A stretch of 64,000 bases of DNA from Agroathelia rolfsii. Lineage: Eukaryota; Basidiomycota; Agaricomycetes; Amylocorticiales; Amylocorticiaceae. The notes under the pieces were generated by a model. The model did not search any database. It was given only the letters and a program-made list of their open reading frames with translations, and had not been told where the DNA came from. This document shows positions 11,909 through 23,374 of this stretch, piece by piece (position 1 is the first letter of the stretch; every line of letters starts with the position of its first letter). A program made the position numbers and the translations under genes. Where the stretch lies: NCBI GenBank assembly GCA_018343915.1, contig JABRWF010000003.1:3100001-3164000 (forward strand), in the 5' to 3' direction.

Positions 11909-13141
11909 GGCAGCAGAGAAGTGCTCAACGTGTAGTGGTCTCGAGTTCAAGTTACTGTACAGTGACAGAAGGAGAGAAGAGAATGTTCGTGACGGCGATC
12001 AAACTCGCTCGAACGCGTCTGTGGCAATCACCCAACTTGCCATTCAGACCGCGACCACAACCATAGCTCACATCGAGTCAGAGCCCTCAACTATCTCAAC
12101 CTGAAAATTGGCCAACACGGCGCTTGTCTCTTATGATTATTTCTTTTCTATCCGACTTTCCTGGGTTTATCACTTCTATTAGGTTCTGGTACTTCTTACT
12201 CCTCGATTTTTTCTCCCCTATGTAATGCCTATCTGCGAGTTTTGTCCTCCTTTTCTGCTTCTATCAGGTCTATAGTCTTGTAAATACTGTGGAATCGTGC
12301 CTTGGATCCTTCTCTTTGGTGCAGGCGATCGCCTTAAGCATAATTGCAAAAGATCCACTGTATCTATACTTGGATCAGATAGCTTTAGAATGAGCATCAA
12401 CATGCCTTTTGAAATCAGGTACGACAGCATAGATAACATGGCGTGCCCGGATCGCAAGAATCGTTATAGACATAGTGCTCTATTTCTCGCAAGAAGCCGG
12501 CACAATCAGGCACTCCCTACAACAAGAATAGAAAGGAGGCAGATACGGGAAGTAACTTTGTTACTCAAGTAGCTACACGATTCCTGTTTACTCGATAGGA
12601 AATTTACAAAGTGATCTATGTAATTACTTGTTTCTTGGTTTATCTATGATCCATATCAAAATGACATATACCGTACCCATTACCACTATCAATCAATCAA
12701 TAGTTTATGCACATTTACGAATGGTGGATTTTGCGGTCTGGTATGCCCTGGCAGCACGAGGGTAATGAGCCGGGTCGTATGACGAAGAAGATTGTTTGAA
12801 AGAGTGATGGATATCTTGTGGGTTTCTATGCAGCTCACTAGCCTTAGGCACAATACGAGTGATAAGAGTGCTATGTATGTAAACCCCGCTGATTTGATTA
12901 CCCCGGAATATCGTATCGCAAGCTACAAACAGCCGGCAAGGCCGTGTGGTGTTGTATATAACGCAACACCCGCAGCCCAGGCTATTCTTGGCGCTACTTG
13001 TCATCATTTCTTGGTCTCATCGCTCTTGTGAATACACCCTCACTTGCTATTGACCCACGCTTAGGGGCTTCTAATTAGTATCTTGAACTTGTGCTCTTCC
13101 TAGCTTGCCGTAGCTCAGTTACCAGACAAGTCACTACCACT
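11909..13141. other. Intergenic between NUP84 and phospholipase D genes
   Basis: About 1.2 kb separates two divergently transcribed genes, so both promoters should lie here. Part of it near 11950-12060 may be an upstream NUP84 exon and intron. I see no other convincing ORF, RNA gene or repeat. Confidence 0.5.
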
Positions 13142-16100
13142 ATGTCTTTCATGAAGAAATTCGATGATGCTTTGTCTTTTGTCGACAAGACCGTAGCCAA
13201 GGTGGACAATCTTGTAGATCGCATCCCTGAGGGTATCCAACGTGCTCATGACGAGATTGTCGGTTCGTGGAATATGATGTACTACACTCAATTAGTAATT
13301 ACATGTGGCCTGATACGTATTATTTCATTGTTATGAAGGCCGTCTAGATCCGAATCGTAAGTCAATGTCGTAACAGGTGGTGCTCGTTGGTCTAGAATTA
13401 AATCATCATACGATTTTCTTAGGACGACATGACCAGCCCGAAGAGAAGATAGCCGATGAAATGCGTAAAGAGATCTGCGACAGTCATCGCTTCAAAAGCT
13501 TTGCAGACATTCGTCAGGATAACTTTGTGAAATGGTACGATGAATCATGCAGATGCGTTTATTCTATTTTAGATATCTGATAGTCGTTTAGGCATGTCGA
13601 TGGTCATGACTACATGTATGCGCTCTCGGAAATGCTAGACAGTGCAAAGGAGTGTATTTTTATTCTTGTATGCACAGTAGCTTGTATTGGATGGCATTAA
13701 CCCCTAAGCTGATGGTCCCTCCAGGATTGGTGGCTCACTCCGGAATTATACCTCAGGCGTCCACCTGCGTATCATCCAGAATGGCGCTTGGACCGCCTCT
13801 TGAAGCGCAAAGCTGAGCAAGGCGTCAAGATCTATGCGGTTGTGTACAAGGAAGTCATTGTTACGATGAATATGTCATCCAAACATACCAAGGCAGCTTT
13901 GGAGGCCTTGCATCCCAACATTGCATGCATGCGACACCCTGACCATATTGGCTCTAAAGGTAAGGCCGTGCCCATCTGTACCAAGTGTAAATGAAAACTT
14001 ACACTGTCTAGATAGCGTGGAATATTGGTCCCATCACGAAAAAGTCGGTAGCATATATCTTCAGAGCCGATTGGATTTATGTATCCTTATTAATTTATCA
14101 ATGCTCTTCAGCTAGTGATAGTAGACAACCATCGTGCATGCGTCGGCGGACTTGATCTATGCTTTGGACGTTGGGATACTCATACGCATCCACTGGCCGA
14201 TGTTCACCCTACAGACTTTTCACGTACACTCTTCCCAGGACAGGTCAGTCAGTTTGAAGACTGTTTCTCACCTCGTCACACGTTCATTGACTTGATTATC
14301 TCTCCCCAGGACTACAACAATGCCAGAATAATGGACTTCCAGAATGTATCGCAGTATGTCAGTAACCAGGTATCTATATTAGACTATGCCCGTATGCCAT
14401 GGCATGATGTGAGTCCACTCTTCCGATTCACCTTTATTGCATCCCTGAAGATAATCCATAGGTCCACATGACTCTCGCCGGCACTGTAGTCCTAGACCTA
14501 GCCCAACACTTCGTTGAACGTTGGAATGAAATTAAGAGGCGCAAGGTACGTTGAATGGGCACCATGCAGATCTCACGCATAGATCTAATTAAAATCCTCA
14601 CAAATAGTATAACAGCGGCCCCGACTCTGCGTAAGGCAATTATCTTTTGTTTACACGCAGCTACTTACTGTCTTGGCTAGGCGTTATGACTGGCTTGCCT
14701 TCCCCCACAATGTCCATGTTGCCCGAGACGAATCCATCATTCGTGAGTGCATATAAATCCTTGAAGTTTACATTTTCCTAATTAGCGCCCTTAACAACTT
14801 GAACCCTCCTCTCCTATAACAACGATATCGACGACTAGGCCACCCCCATCGCCGACGCTTCGAAGAGATGGGAAGACGCTTCAAACAACGTTTCCACATG
14901 GGTGACGGAGAAGAAATCGAAGAAGGCTATGCCCCACCGCCGTTTGGAACCTGTACTGCGCAGGCCGTTCGTAGTGTCTCTGATTGGAGCCACGGTGTCC
15001 TCACAGAACATAGTATCCAGAATGCTTGTGCGTTTCCTCCGTCATTCTCATCATATATATCTTCCAAGAAATTATATTGATGATGTACGTTCCTAGATAT
15101 CCAACTTATTAGAGAAGCGAATCATTATATTTACATCGGTAAGTTGCAATCACCTTAGTCCAGTAAAGAAAACATGAAAGGGGCTGAGTCGATTCCATGA
15201 TCTGCAGAGAACCAATTCTTGTTCGTGTGATTCGATGATTATTTTGTCGCCTGTGGTAAACTTATTGGGAGTACCGTTTTAGTATCTCATCCACAAAACC
15301 CGGAGGGCCCGTCGTCAATCAGGTAGCCGCCGCTCTTGTCGAACGAATCATTGATGCCTACAACAGCGGACAAACATTCAAGGTCTGGTCCTGATCCACT
15401 CACCATCGCGATAATATGACACTAATAGTTGAATTGTTTGTTTCACAAAGGTCGTCGTCGTCATCCCGGAGGTGCCTGCATTCCCAGGCGACGTGAAGAA
15501 CGAGACTTCCTTGAAGACGATCATGGCAGCGCAGTACAGGACCATCAACAGGGGCGGTTCTAGTATCTACGAGGAGCTGCGCAAGGCAAATATCGAGCCG
15601 TAAGAAAGAAAAAAATCATCGTCGTTACTTGAAGCGAACTCGTCTGACATGTTGAGAACAAAAGGATGGACTACATACGCTTCTATCACTTGCGCGCGTA
15701 TGATCGCATCAATGCTCCGTTTTGTTAGTTTATCTTCTCTCTCTTTTATTTTTATTTTTATTTTTATTTATAAATATGAAACTAATATCATCCTCATCAT
15801 TAGCAACCCTCATCCAACAGATGGAAGAACGTTCTGGAGTGAAATTTCACGAGGCACAAGTCGCACTCGCGCGTCAATGGGTCGGCGACATCACCAACGA
15901 CAACAAGAACAGCGACGTACCGACGACGGTACTGATCAGTAAACCACAGGAAACGACAGAGGGGATTACGATTAGCGAGAAGACGAATGTGCAGACGGAG
16001 ACCGTACCCCTGCCCGCAACGGAGGCCGAGGCGCGCGAGACAATCGAACGTTTCGAGCGCGGGGCGACAAGGAGTGATTTGCATGTGTCGGATAATGTAG

Positions 16101-17262
16101 TGCAGCATATGATGAGTGACCGAACGCCATTGTTGAATGAGCAGTGGGCGGGTACGGAGGAGGAGGAGCGGAATGCGTATGTCATTTACATTGCTTCATG
16201 TTTATTTCTACTTGGATGTGTACTCATGGACCTGGCTGCTGGGGATAGATACATCTCGGAGCTGGTGTATATCCACTCTAAATTGATGATTGTGGACGAC
16301 AGGCGGGTCATCGTGAGTAATGTTTCCTAGTTCTTCATCGTTGATTATTTACGTTCTTGCTCCAGCTTGGATCTGCTAACCTCAACGATCGTAGTCAAAA
16401 GGCAAGCTTAAAAATACTGACGCCGGAATTTATAGAAATTGACACAACTGCTTTATTTTTATTAGGGTGACGGAGACTCTGAGATTGCATTGGTTGTTGA
16501 GGACACGGACATGGTCCATTCCACAATGAACGGCCACCCAGTCATGGTATCCCGCTTTGCGACAACGCTGCGTCGCCATCTCTACAAAGGTATGGGCTAA
16601 TAAAAATAAACCAGCCCTGATGTTTCGTGGTTCACAAACCACTTTCTTTGCTTGTAGAGCACCTAGGCCTCATCCCCCCACAACTCTGCGACAACCGACA
16701 CGAGAATGTGACGCCATCGATGCGATGTGCGCCGTACCCGATCCAGGACACGTTTGGTGCACCCGAGGATGACCTTGTGGCGGATCCGCTTTGCGACGAG
16801 ACCTGGGAACTCTGGACGGGCACGGCGAAGAGGAACAGGGATATCTTTACAGAGATATTTAGGCCCGTGCCAACAAATCTTGTGCGAGATTGGGGAGGTT
16901 ACCAGGTAAGAGTGGCAACTAAAAATGAAAACGGTTATCTATCCTTTGGAGTGTTGTACTAACTACGAGTAATCTTTTCATTGTACAGAACTATGTGCCC
17001 AACGTCAAGACGGGCCATGTTGCTCCTGGTGTGCCCATAGAGAGGGTCAAGGACCGACTGTCGTCAGTCCGGGGCGCATTGGTCGAGGCGCCTATTGTGC
17101 GTTCCTGTTCCTCACTTTCTTCATCTCACAGGCATGGCATACTCATTTTTATTCTCTTCTCTATGTTTCGACACCATACAGGACTTTTTGATCGACCAAA
17201 AGGACTTTGTCGAGGGTCCCGATTGGTTGGGGCTGAATCCTACACTGCCAATTTATATTTAA
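13142..17262 (+). CDS. Phospholipase D (two HKD motifs)
   Basis: The enzyme hydrolyses phosphatidylcholine to phosphatidic acid and choline. The spliced protein (roughly 800 residues, more than a dozen introns) starts MSFMKKFDDALSFVDKT. It carries both catalytic HxKxxxxD motifs: HHEKVVIVDN, split by an intron at about 14047-14114, and HSKLMIVDD (about 16270-16300) followed by the GSANLNDRSQ consensus. Other hallmarks are FILDWWLTPELYLRRPP, GGLDLCFGRWD, ENQFFIS, and IRFYHLRAYDRINAPF near 15665-15720. No PX or PH domain is present before the catalytic region, which fits the shorter PLD subgroup of fungi. A variable low-complexity insert (about 15890-16180) lies between the catalytic halves. The stop is at 17260-17262 after LNPTLPIYI. 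A T/A-rich intron at about 15722-15803 is also found in the decayed inverted copy downstream. Confidence 0.92.
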
Positions 17263-17689
17263 GATATATAGTAGTAGTGCTTATTAAGGGGCGCGACTCG
17301 TTATGATTCCTCAAATTTGAGATTATTTGGATTACTGATGACATTGTCAATTGTTCTTGCTCTCATAATGATACGCAGAAAATGCTGCGAAAGTGTAATA
17401 ATCAAAGTCAAGATTCAAGTTCTGATAATTATGAATTATATATCTCATTACCGCAGGCGAACCCCGATTATATAGGTGGCAAAACATTTTTTTTATCGGG
17501 GCGCTGGGACGACTCTATATTGACACGTGAACTGTGTTGCTTTCTGTCAAGGCACGCAGCCATAGAGCAGTGCCTGTGGCCAACCTGATGCCGGAGCGAT
17601 CATGCCTCACAGCACAGGCTGCAGATGAACGTCTCCGAACACAAGGTTCTGTTGGTATAGGCCGACTTGAGGCACCAGATGTGCGGGTT
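17263..17689. other. 3' flank of phospholipase D gene, no gene seen
   Basis: AT-rich sequence containing the presumed PLD polyadenylation region. The 3'-most part (about 17610-17690) may be the unrecognisable remainder of the inverted PLD fragment that follows. Confidence 0.4.
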
Positions 17690-17890
17690 TGAGCCTGCGA
17701 AAGCTCTCATAGTCTATCTGTCGAGTGAGGGTTGCTAATGATGAGAATGATACCAGTTTTATCTTTATAAAAAGAAAGAGAGAGAGAGAGAGAGAGAGAA
17801 GATAAACGAACAAAACAGAGTATTCATGCGATCATACGCTCGCAAGTGGTAGAGTCATACGTAGGTCCTTTTCGACCTGAGCGCTTGATA
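17690..17890 (-). pseudogene. Inverted decayed fragment of the phospholipase D gene
   Basis: Read on the minus strand, this block repeats the PLD exon-intron-exon region at about 15663-15830. The exon part YHLRAYDR with following M-N is preserved at about 17825-17865, but the codon matching the Arg of DYIRFYHL is TGA. The intron is also recognisable: TTTATCTTCTCTCTCT is shared, followed by a simple-sequence tract and then CATCATTAGCAACCCTCA in both. After ATLxRQ the similarity fades. The piece is therefore a genomic duplication, not a retrocopy, lies in inverted orientation about 2 kb from its source, and cannot encode a PLD domain. A (GA)n run at 17777-17799 sits where the parent intron has T-rich repeats. 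Confidence 0.8.
17777..17799. repeat. (GA)n microsatellite
   Basis: A dinucleotide repeat lies inside the intron remnant of the inverted PLD fragment. The corresponding part of the parent intron is a TTTTTA-type tract, so this spot has changed quickly. Confidence 0.9.
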
Positions 17891-18476
17891 CAAGCAGCCA
17901 CATCTGGGGCACTTCTTTTTCTGGACCACTTCAATGATATATCGTGCTCGTCAAGTACTGGGTGATTACTACCACTCCGTTTATCGAGGAAGCTATGGCC
18001 ACTGTGAATGGCTGAGAACCGATCAATCAAATATAAAGGGATGTCAAGCACACAAGTTACGAAAACAACATGACGGACGGGCGTCTGATGCTACAGATCA
18101 TGATCAAGCTACGTAGAATGACGTTTCTGTCCATCTGTCGACGATATGAGAGACAAAGTCTGAAATGAAAGGAGATGACAGAGTAGATGGACTGCAGTGT
18201 GTCAGTGGTAGTCTAGCAACCTTGCGAGGCTAGGCGCCTCTTTGCCTGTCGCCCGTAACGCAGAGAAAGTCAGATAGGCACATAAAACGGCGACGTGGGG
18301 TCCACGGTGCATTGCCATGCTGCAATAGACACACCCCTCTATACCCTCGAGTGCTGCTAGGAGTAGCTAAAAGTCTAAAAACTGCGTGTAAAAAAAAACG
18401 CATGCGATAACTTGAAAGCACTGTGCCCCCTTCTTATACCTGGTGTCTGCTGTATAGCATAATTACGGAGATCACG

Positions 18477-18986
18477 ATGAGGCCTTGTGTTTCCTTACCA
18501 CTCCTCCTCACTGTTATCGCCTGGTTCGTTTTGGGAATCGCATCTGCTATTGAAGATAACAATATTATCATCTCCCGTACGTCCTCATACATGGCGTTGA
18601 CATAAAAAAAGCCGCTAGCGGAGAGACTGATAAGAGATTGTGTGATTTGGTATACGCCCTTGGCAGAACATGATTATGATGATATTGTGGAGAATGTCTA
18701 TGAACCCCAAACTCTCCGAGGTCACCGTGTTCACCGGAAGAGTCATCACCATGGGATCCACGATGGCCCATTGAGGGTGCAGTTCCCTATCTGGGAAGAT
18801 ATGAATATGGCAATGGAGGTGGGTATGTCCGGAGAGAAGCCTGGATGGAGAAGTAGAAGTGGGATGGGGAAGAGTAGGATTGCCGACTACGGCGAAGCAG
18901 AAGAGCTGGTAGTATTATCACAAGCATTGCCAGTAACTGGAACGGCGAAACCGGGTGGGTACTTCAAACTGAAAGCTCTTCGGTAA
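18477..18986 (+). CDS. Small secreted His-rich protein of unknown function
   Basis: Two exons (18477-18576 and 18667-18986) give 139 residues. The N-terminus, starting MRPCVSLPLLLTVIAWF and ending in an Ala-Ser-Ala motif, is a clear signal peptide of about 23 residues. The mature part starts with acidic residues (EHDYDDIVEN-like, split by the intron) and has a basic histidine stretch HRVHRKSHHHGIH. It then runs through PLRVQFPIWEDMNMAMEVG to a basic, Gly/Ser-rich tail. There is only one cysteine, inside the signal peptide, so it is not a disulfide-knot effector. I recognise no family. The 91-bp intron interrupts the codon after ISx. Isolated upstream promoter sequence is present at 18400-18470. 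It could be a cell-wall or effector-like secreted protein, but the sequence does not show which. Confidence 0.6.
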
Positions 18987-19871
18987 CTGAGTGGTATTGA
19001 CTTACTGCCAAAGGGCTAGGGACAATATGTGATCCAAAAGATAGCGCTCAATGCGGTTTGCATTGAGTGTTTCATTATTGTATACCGTCATCATCATCAT
19101 GTCCGTCTTTGAATTCAGCCCGGTCATACCGCGCACAGTCCAGATGGTGCGTGGCCGACTTACATCCGATGGGTTCAAGTTGGTTTCCGTTTGTAGACTT
19201 GCTTTTTGTTTCGTTGCTTCAGTATCATACTTTGAGATATACTCTAGACCTGTATATGTATATATAAATATATCTATTCTCAGTGTAATGAATGAAGACG
19301 ATAAAGAGGATTCATGTCAAGGGAGGGTCTTTAAGATTACCAAATCAACGCCCCTTGGCCCACGAGGCGCGGCGGCTGCAAGCAGGCCCGCATTCTGGGT
19401 GGTCACCCAACGATTTCATCACACTCACCCGAGTGCGAGGCCGCCAGTCAGCCTGGCCTCGCGCCCATCTTTATACAAAAAATGAAATAGCTGATCATCA
19501 GCGTGTCTGCGTGCATCCTCTCTTGGGAAAATAAAAATAAAATAAAATAAAAATACGAAAACGTGTATGTGTGCCTCATCTCTCCCTCTTCTGCTATCTA
19601 CTCGCTCGACCTGGTCCTGTCGCCGCTGCCCTCCCACATACACTCGGGCTTACTAGGCGCGACTATATACCCTACGTCACCAAGCCCTTCTGTCTATTGT
19701 CCGCCTTTGCTGGTCTTCAATAGAGGGCAATTATTGAAGCCCAGACTACGGCTCGAGCCTCGCTCATTGTGACCTTGCTATCTATCCTCTCTCTCTCTCT
19801 CTCTCTCTCTGTTTCCTCCTTCTGTATAGAGACGACACGGCTCTTTGTTGTAGCATAGCGAGTCCCTCGCC
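18987..19871. other. Intergenic and promoter region of the low-complexity protein gene
   Basis: No supported gene. A (CT)n tract at about 19787-19810, immediately before the start codon at 19872, is a pyrimidine-rich leader of a kind common at fungal promoters. Confidence 0.5.
19787..19810 (+). repeat. (CT)n microsatellite in 5' leader
   Basis: A CT dinucleotide run lies about 60 bp upstream of the ATG of the low-complexity protein. A pyrimidine stretch here may mark the core promoter or transcription start; this is inference from position only. Confidence 0.8.
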
Positions 19872-21734
19872 ATGGGTGCAACCTACTACAACACTGCTCT
19901 ACCAGCCGGCACAGCAGCTCAACCTGCAGCGTCTTCCTCACATACATATGCTTATGCCTATCAAAGTCATGTGCACAGCGCTGCTGCACACAACGGGCGA
20001 CCTGCTCCGGCACGCGCACAGACATGGCCAGAGTCCCGCACGGGAAACACTGCTGCTCCTGCTTTTACCTCCTCTACCCCTTACAGCGGACGCACAACAG
20101 CGACGGCGGCCCATCCGCAACACCCCACTCCACCCCGACGTACCACCATGCCGATGTATTACATGCGGGACGGGGTGTATTACTCTGTCAATACCCCTAG
20201 TAGCTCGGGGCTTGCCTCATCCAGTTCCACGACGCCCCAACCGCGGGCACGAGCGTCATCGCCAGCCAAGAGACCGATCTCGCAGACGTTCTACTTTGCA
20301 AGTCTAGATCCTCAAGCCGGGATTCCTAATTCCAAATCGACGACGTCATTACGCGAACAACAACAACAGCAGCAACAACAACAACAGCAACAGCAAGCGC
20401 AGAGAGAACGTACACCTCCCGCGCAGGCTTCATCGTCATCATCATCGCCGTTCCCTTCTTCTTCTTCGCGGCATAAACAAGCACAGCAGCCATGGGAACA
20501 TGTGACATCGGCATACTCGTGGGTAAACTCTAAGGCGGATGACCAGGACAAGCGACAGCGACGGCGACAACCAGATCCGCCACGGGCGGATGCGGCTAGT
20601 ACACCTGGTACTAGCAGTAGCAACAACACTAGGCGAGAAGGCTCGGGGCCTTATTCTAGTGGTGCGCGAGGTGCTGCTACAGCTAACACATCTTCTGGGG
20701 CTGGAATGGGTACTTCTGGAACGGCTAGAACGACTAACAGTAGTAGTAGTGGTGGTGGAGCTGCTACTGCCAAGACTCCGGCAGGAAACGTACATGAAAC
20801 GGGTGCTAGCACGAGTAAGCAGCAGCAACAGAATGCAAAGTCACAGCCCCGAGTGGAGACGACGACGCGGATTGGACGGGATGGGGCGGCGTACACGAAG
20901 ATGCGGACGGACAATGCGACGAAGACGACGACGTGGGAGCAGCTTCAGCGTGCGTATGATGCTGAGGCGGCGCGGTGGGTGAAGGAGGAGGAGGCGGAGA
21001 TGCGCGGCTGGCAGCAAGAGAGGAGACAACATCGTCAGCAGCAGCGGCAGCAACGTCAGACGAAGGAGGAAGAAAGGCCATCGTCGTCTTCTTCATCAAA
21101 ACATCGTCGCGAGCAACGTCAGCAGCAGCAGCAGCAATCGCGTTCGAAAGGGAAGCACGAGGAATATACGTACTCTTATCGTTCGACACCAGGATCATCA
21201 CAGCAGGAGCAAAAACAACAACGTTCATATCAATCGGCTCGGAATACATATAACACTCGAAACACGACAACGGGGACAGGACAGAAGAACTCATCTGTCC
21301 CGAGCGTGGAAGAAGCCTGGCGGGATTACAACACACGATGGACGGCTCTCAAGAACAGCAACGACGACAACACACGGCTCACGTTCGCGACGATCCCATG
21401 GCCAATGGCGAAACGCCCGAGTAACGCAGGCGAGATCACGGCGAGCGTCATCGCCGCATTCCTGCTCTCACCGCGGCACTCGCACGAACAGTCGCGGCGG
21501 GAGCGCATCAAGAGCGCGCTGCTGCGCTGGCATCCCGACCGGTTCCGCCGCTACCTGGCGCGCGTGCCGGAGGAAAGAGGTGAGCGTCGTGCGGTAGAGG
21601 AAGGGGTCGGCGTCGTGGCGAGGTGTTTGAACGAGATGATGTCGCAAGAGGGGGCGGCCATGTCCGGTCGTCAGTATTCATGTGCGTGTTCCTTTTTTTT
21701 CTTTCATAGTCGCCTTTTTGGAATGGATTTCTGA
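19872..21734 (+). CDS. Low-complexity protein with NFKBIL1-like C-terminal motif
   Basis: A long first exon encodes roughly 600 residues. Residues 1-450 are Ser/Gln/Thr/Arg-rich and probably disordered, with a run of 13 glutamines encoded at about 20358-20396 and further QQ-rich, basic stretches. The only domain-like part is C-terminal: IPWPMAKRP, then a helix and ALLRWHPDRFRRYLARV, then VVARCLNEMMSQE. This resembles the LLRWHPDKF and ISQxLN signature at the end of NF-kappa-B-inhibitor-like protein 1 (NFKBIL1), a J-domain-like helix pair lacking the canonical HPD loop context. Reading straight through gives a stop at 21732-21734 (620 residues). A possible intron at about 21681-21709 would change the last residues. 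The molecular role is unknown; in animals NFKBIL1 has been linked to mRNA processing. Confidence 0.65.
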   Translation: MGATYYNTALPAGTAAQPAASSSHTYAYAYQSHVHSAAAHNGRPAPARAQTWPESRTGNTAAPAFTSSTPYSGRTTATAAHPQHPTPPRRTTMPMYYMRDGVYYSVNTPSSSGLASSSSTTPQPRARASSPAKRPISQTFYFASLDPQAGIPNSKSTTSLREQQQQQQQQQQQQQAQRERTPPAQASSSSSSPFPSSSSRHKQAQQPWEHVTSAYSWVNSKADDQDKRQRRRQPDPPRADAASTPGTSSSNNTRREGSGPYSSGARGAATANTSSGAGMGTSGTARTTNSSSSGGGAATAKTPAGNVHETGASTSKQQQQNAKSQPRVETTTRIGRDGAAYTKMRTDNATKTTTWEQLQRAYDAEAARWVKEEEAEMRGWQQERRQHRQQQRQQRQTKEEERPSSSSSSKHRREQRQQQQQQSRSKGKHEEYTYSYRSTPGSSQQEQKQQRSYQSARNTYNTRNTTTGTGQKNSSVPSVEEAWRDYNTRWTALKNSNDDNTRLTFATIPWPMAKRPSNAGEITASVIAAFLLSPRHSHEQSRRERIKSALLRWHPDRFRRYLARVPEERGERRAVEEGVGVVARCLNEMMSQEGAAMSGRQYSCACSFFFFHSRLFGMDF

Positions 21735-23374
21735 CGGTTTGGCATTATTAATAGAGAAGCGAGCCATGTGCTGTTATGTATACGTGCGTGTTTCTGTCGG
21801 CTTGTTGACGTATGGGGTGCCGCCCGAAAAAAGTGTGTTTTTACCTAGTGATCCGTCATTGCCACCAGTGTCGCTGTTTCTTTTTTTTTTTCTTTTTTTT
21901 TTTTTCATCCTTCCACTTCTCACTGTTGTATATGTTTTTAACGAGTAATTTATTCATTTGCGAGGATGTAAAACCAATCGACGGGGACGACCCTAGCTGG
22001 AATAAAGAAGAAGAATGGCCTATAAAGTCGGAAGGGCAACAACCGCACCAAAAAATCTAATGGGCTAATAAGAAGAGTGGAGCAAGATAGATGAAAAAAA
22101 AAAAAAATAAGGGTATATGTATCATCATGGATTATAATGGATAATGATGGCGATGGTGCGCTATAATGGTCTTCTACCTATCCAATCCTAGGCTGTGCGC
22201 TAGCCTAAGGACAGGGATGGGGACTGCTGCGGAATTCATGGCACAGCGGATGGCGCCTCTTATCCTTACCTGTCTCCGGCGTCTCCGTTTCGCGAAGAGA
22301 GGGAATTGGTCGCGCCGCCTATACTGGAGTGATGATGACACCGATCGACACTAGAACATGGAGCGGGCAGCAACGGGGGTGAGCACTATTTTTTGCACAC
22401 CTGCAATCAGTCTATATGCCCAATATTGATAATGATGATGATGATGATGATGGATGAATGGATGGGAAAAAGAGATAAGGAGGCTATAATAATAATCACA
22501 ATACTGGACAATGCAAGGTTTTCAACCGAGGGCTATCGGCGAAGTGGTGCTGGGTCGCTTTGCAGGCAGGGGGGGAGGAGCGCCATGAGTGATTGGGGTG
22601 GTCCCCAAAGAGCGGTGCCGTGATCCGCTGGAGGGAATGACGTCATCGGGTGCTGAAATCCGATCAGAGATTTGGGATCGCAAGATTGGACATGGACCAC
22701 GACGGCGACATGCTTCCTCTTCCTCGTATGAAAATTTCCATTAGGTTGCTGGAACGGAAAGTCTGGATGCGACGCTTGGCTGTAACGAAATACACACAGT
22801 CTTGGCAGTAAAGAGGCAATAGATGTGTGACAGAGCCGCAGCAGAAGGATCCGCAAGAACGGGAGAAAGGCAAGCAAATCAAACCTGTGTTTTGACGTGA
22901 AAATAATAACCATAAAATCACAGAACGCCTTGCCTTGCTGTTGCCGGCGGCCCGAGGGATTGGAAGAGGTGTGTCTAGCTGTTAAAATCCCTCTCTCCCT
23001 GACGTACTCATGTTATTATATCGGAAAATATAAAATAGTCATCTATACACAAAGCCGGTGGTGCTTGGACATTATTACCGACGACAATCGACAAGGCTCC
23101 AGGTGCTCCTCCTCCTCCTCTTCCCCCTACTCCCATGACGCTGCTGCCCTACTACTAGGTTCCCTCCTCCTCATCATCATCATATCGGCGGCCTACTTGT
23201 ACAATATATCGCCTGCGTCTCTAACAACAGCTCTACTCTCCTCTTCTTCTTCCAACCTCAAGATCACTTCTTCCTCCCCGCGTCTCTTTCTCCCTTCGCC
23301 TCTTTCACCTCCCCAAAATTATCCATCGCTTCCCCTTCGTCTTGATATACCACTAGTCTCCCCACTCGTCCAGA
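21735..23374. other. Intergenic, 1.6 kb, with simple repeats
   Basis: No ORF here has family resemblance. It contains T-rich tracts (21880-21905), a (GAT)n run (22431-22452) and, next to the downstream gene, a long CT/CCTCC-rich strand (about 23100-23370) that probably belongs to the promoter and leader of the Prm10/ThrE-like gene. Confidence 0.5.
22431..22452. repeat. (GAT)n microsatellite
   Basis: A short trinucleotide repeat in intergenic DNA, not within a recognised coding region. Confidence 0.85.

Noticed and set aside
20806..21336. 176-codon antisense frame rich in Ala/Pro/Ser
   Set aside because: It is the reverse of the Gln/Arg-rich repeats of the low-complexity protein.
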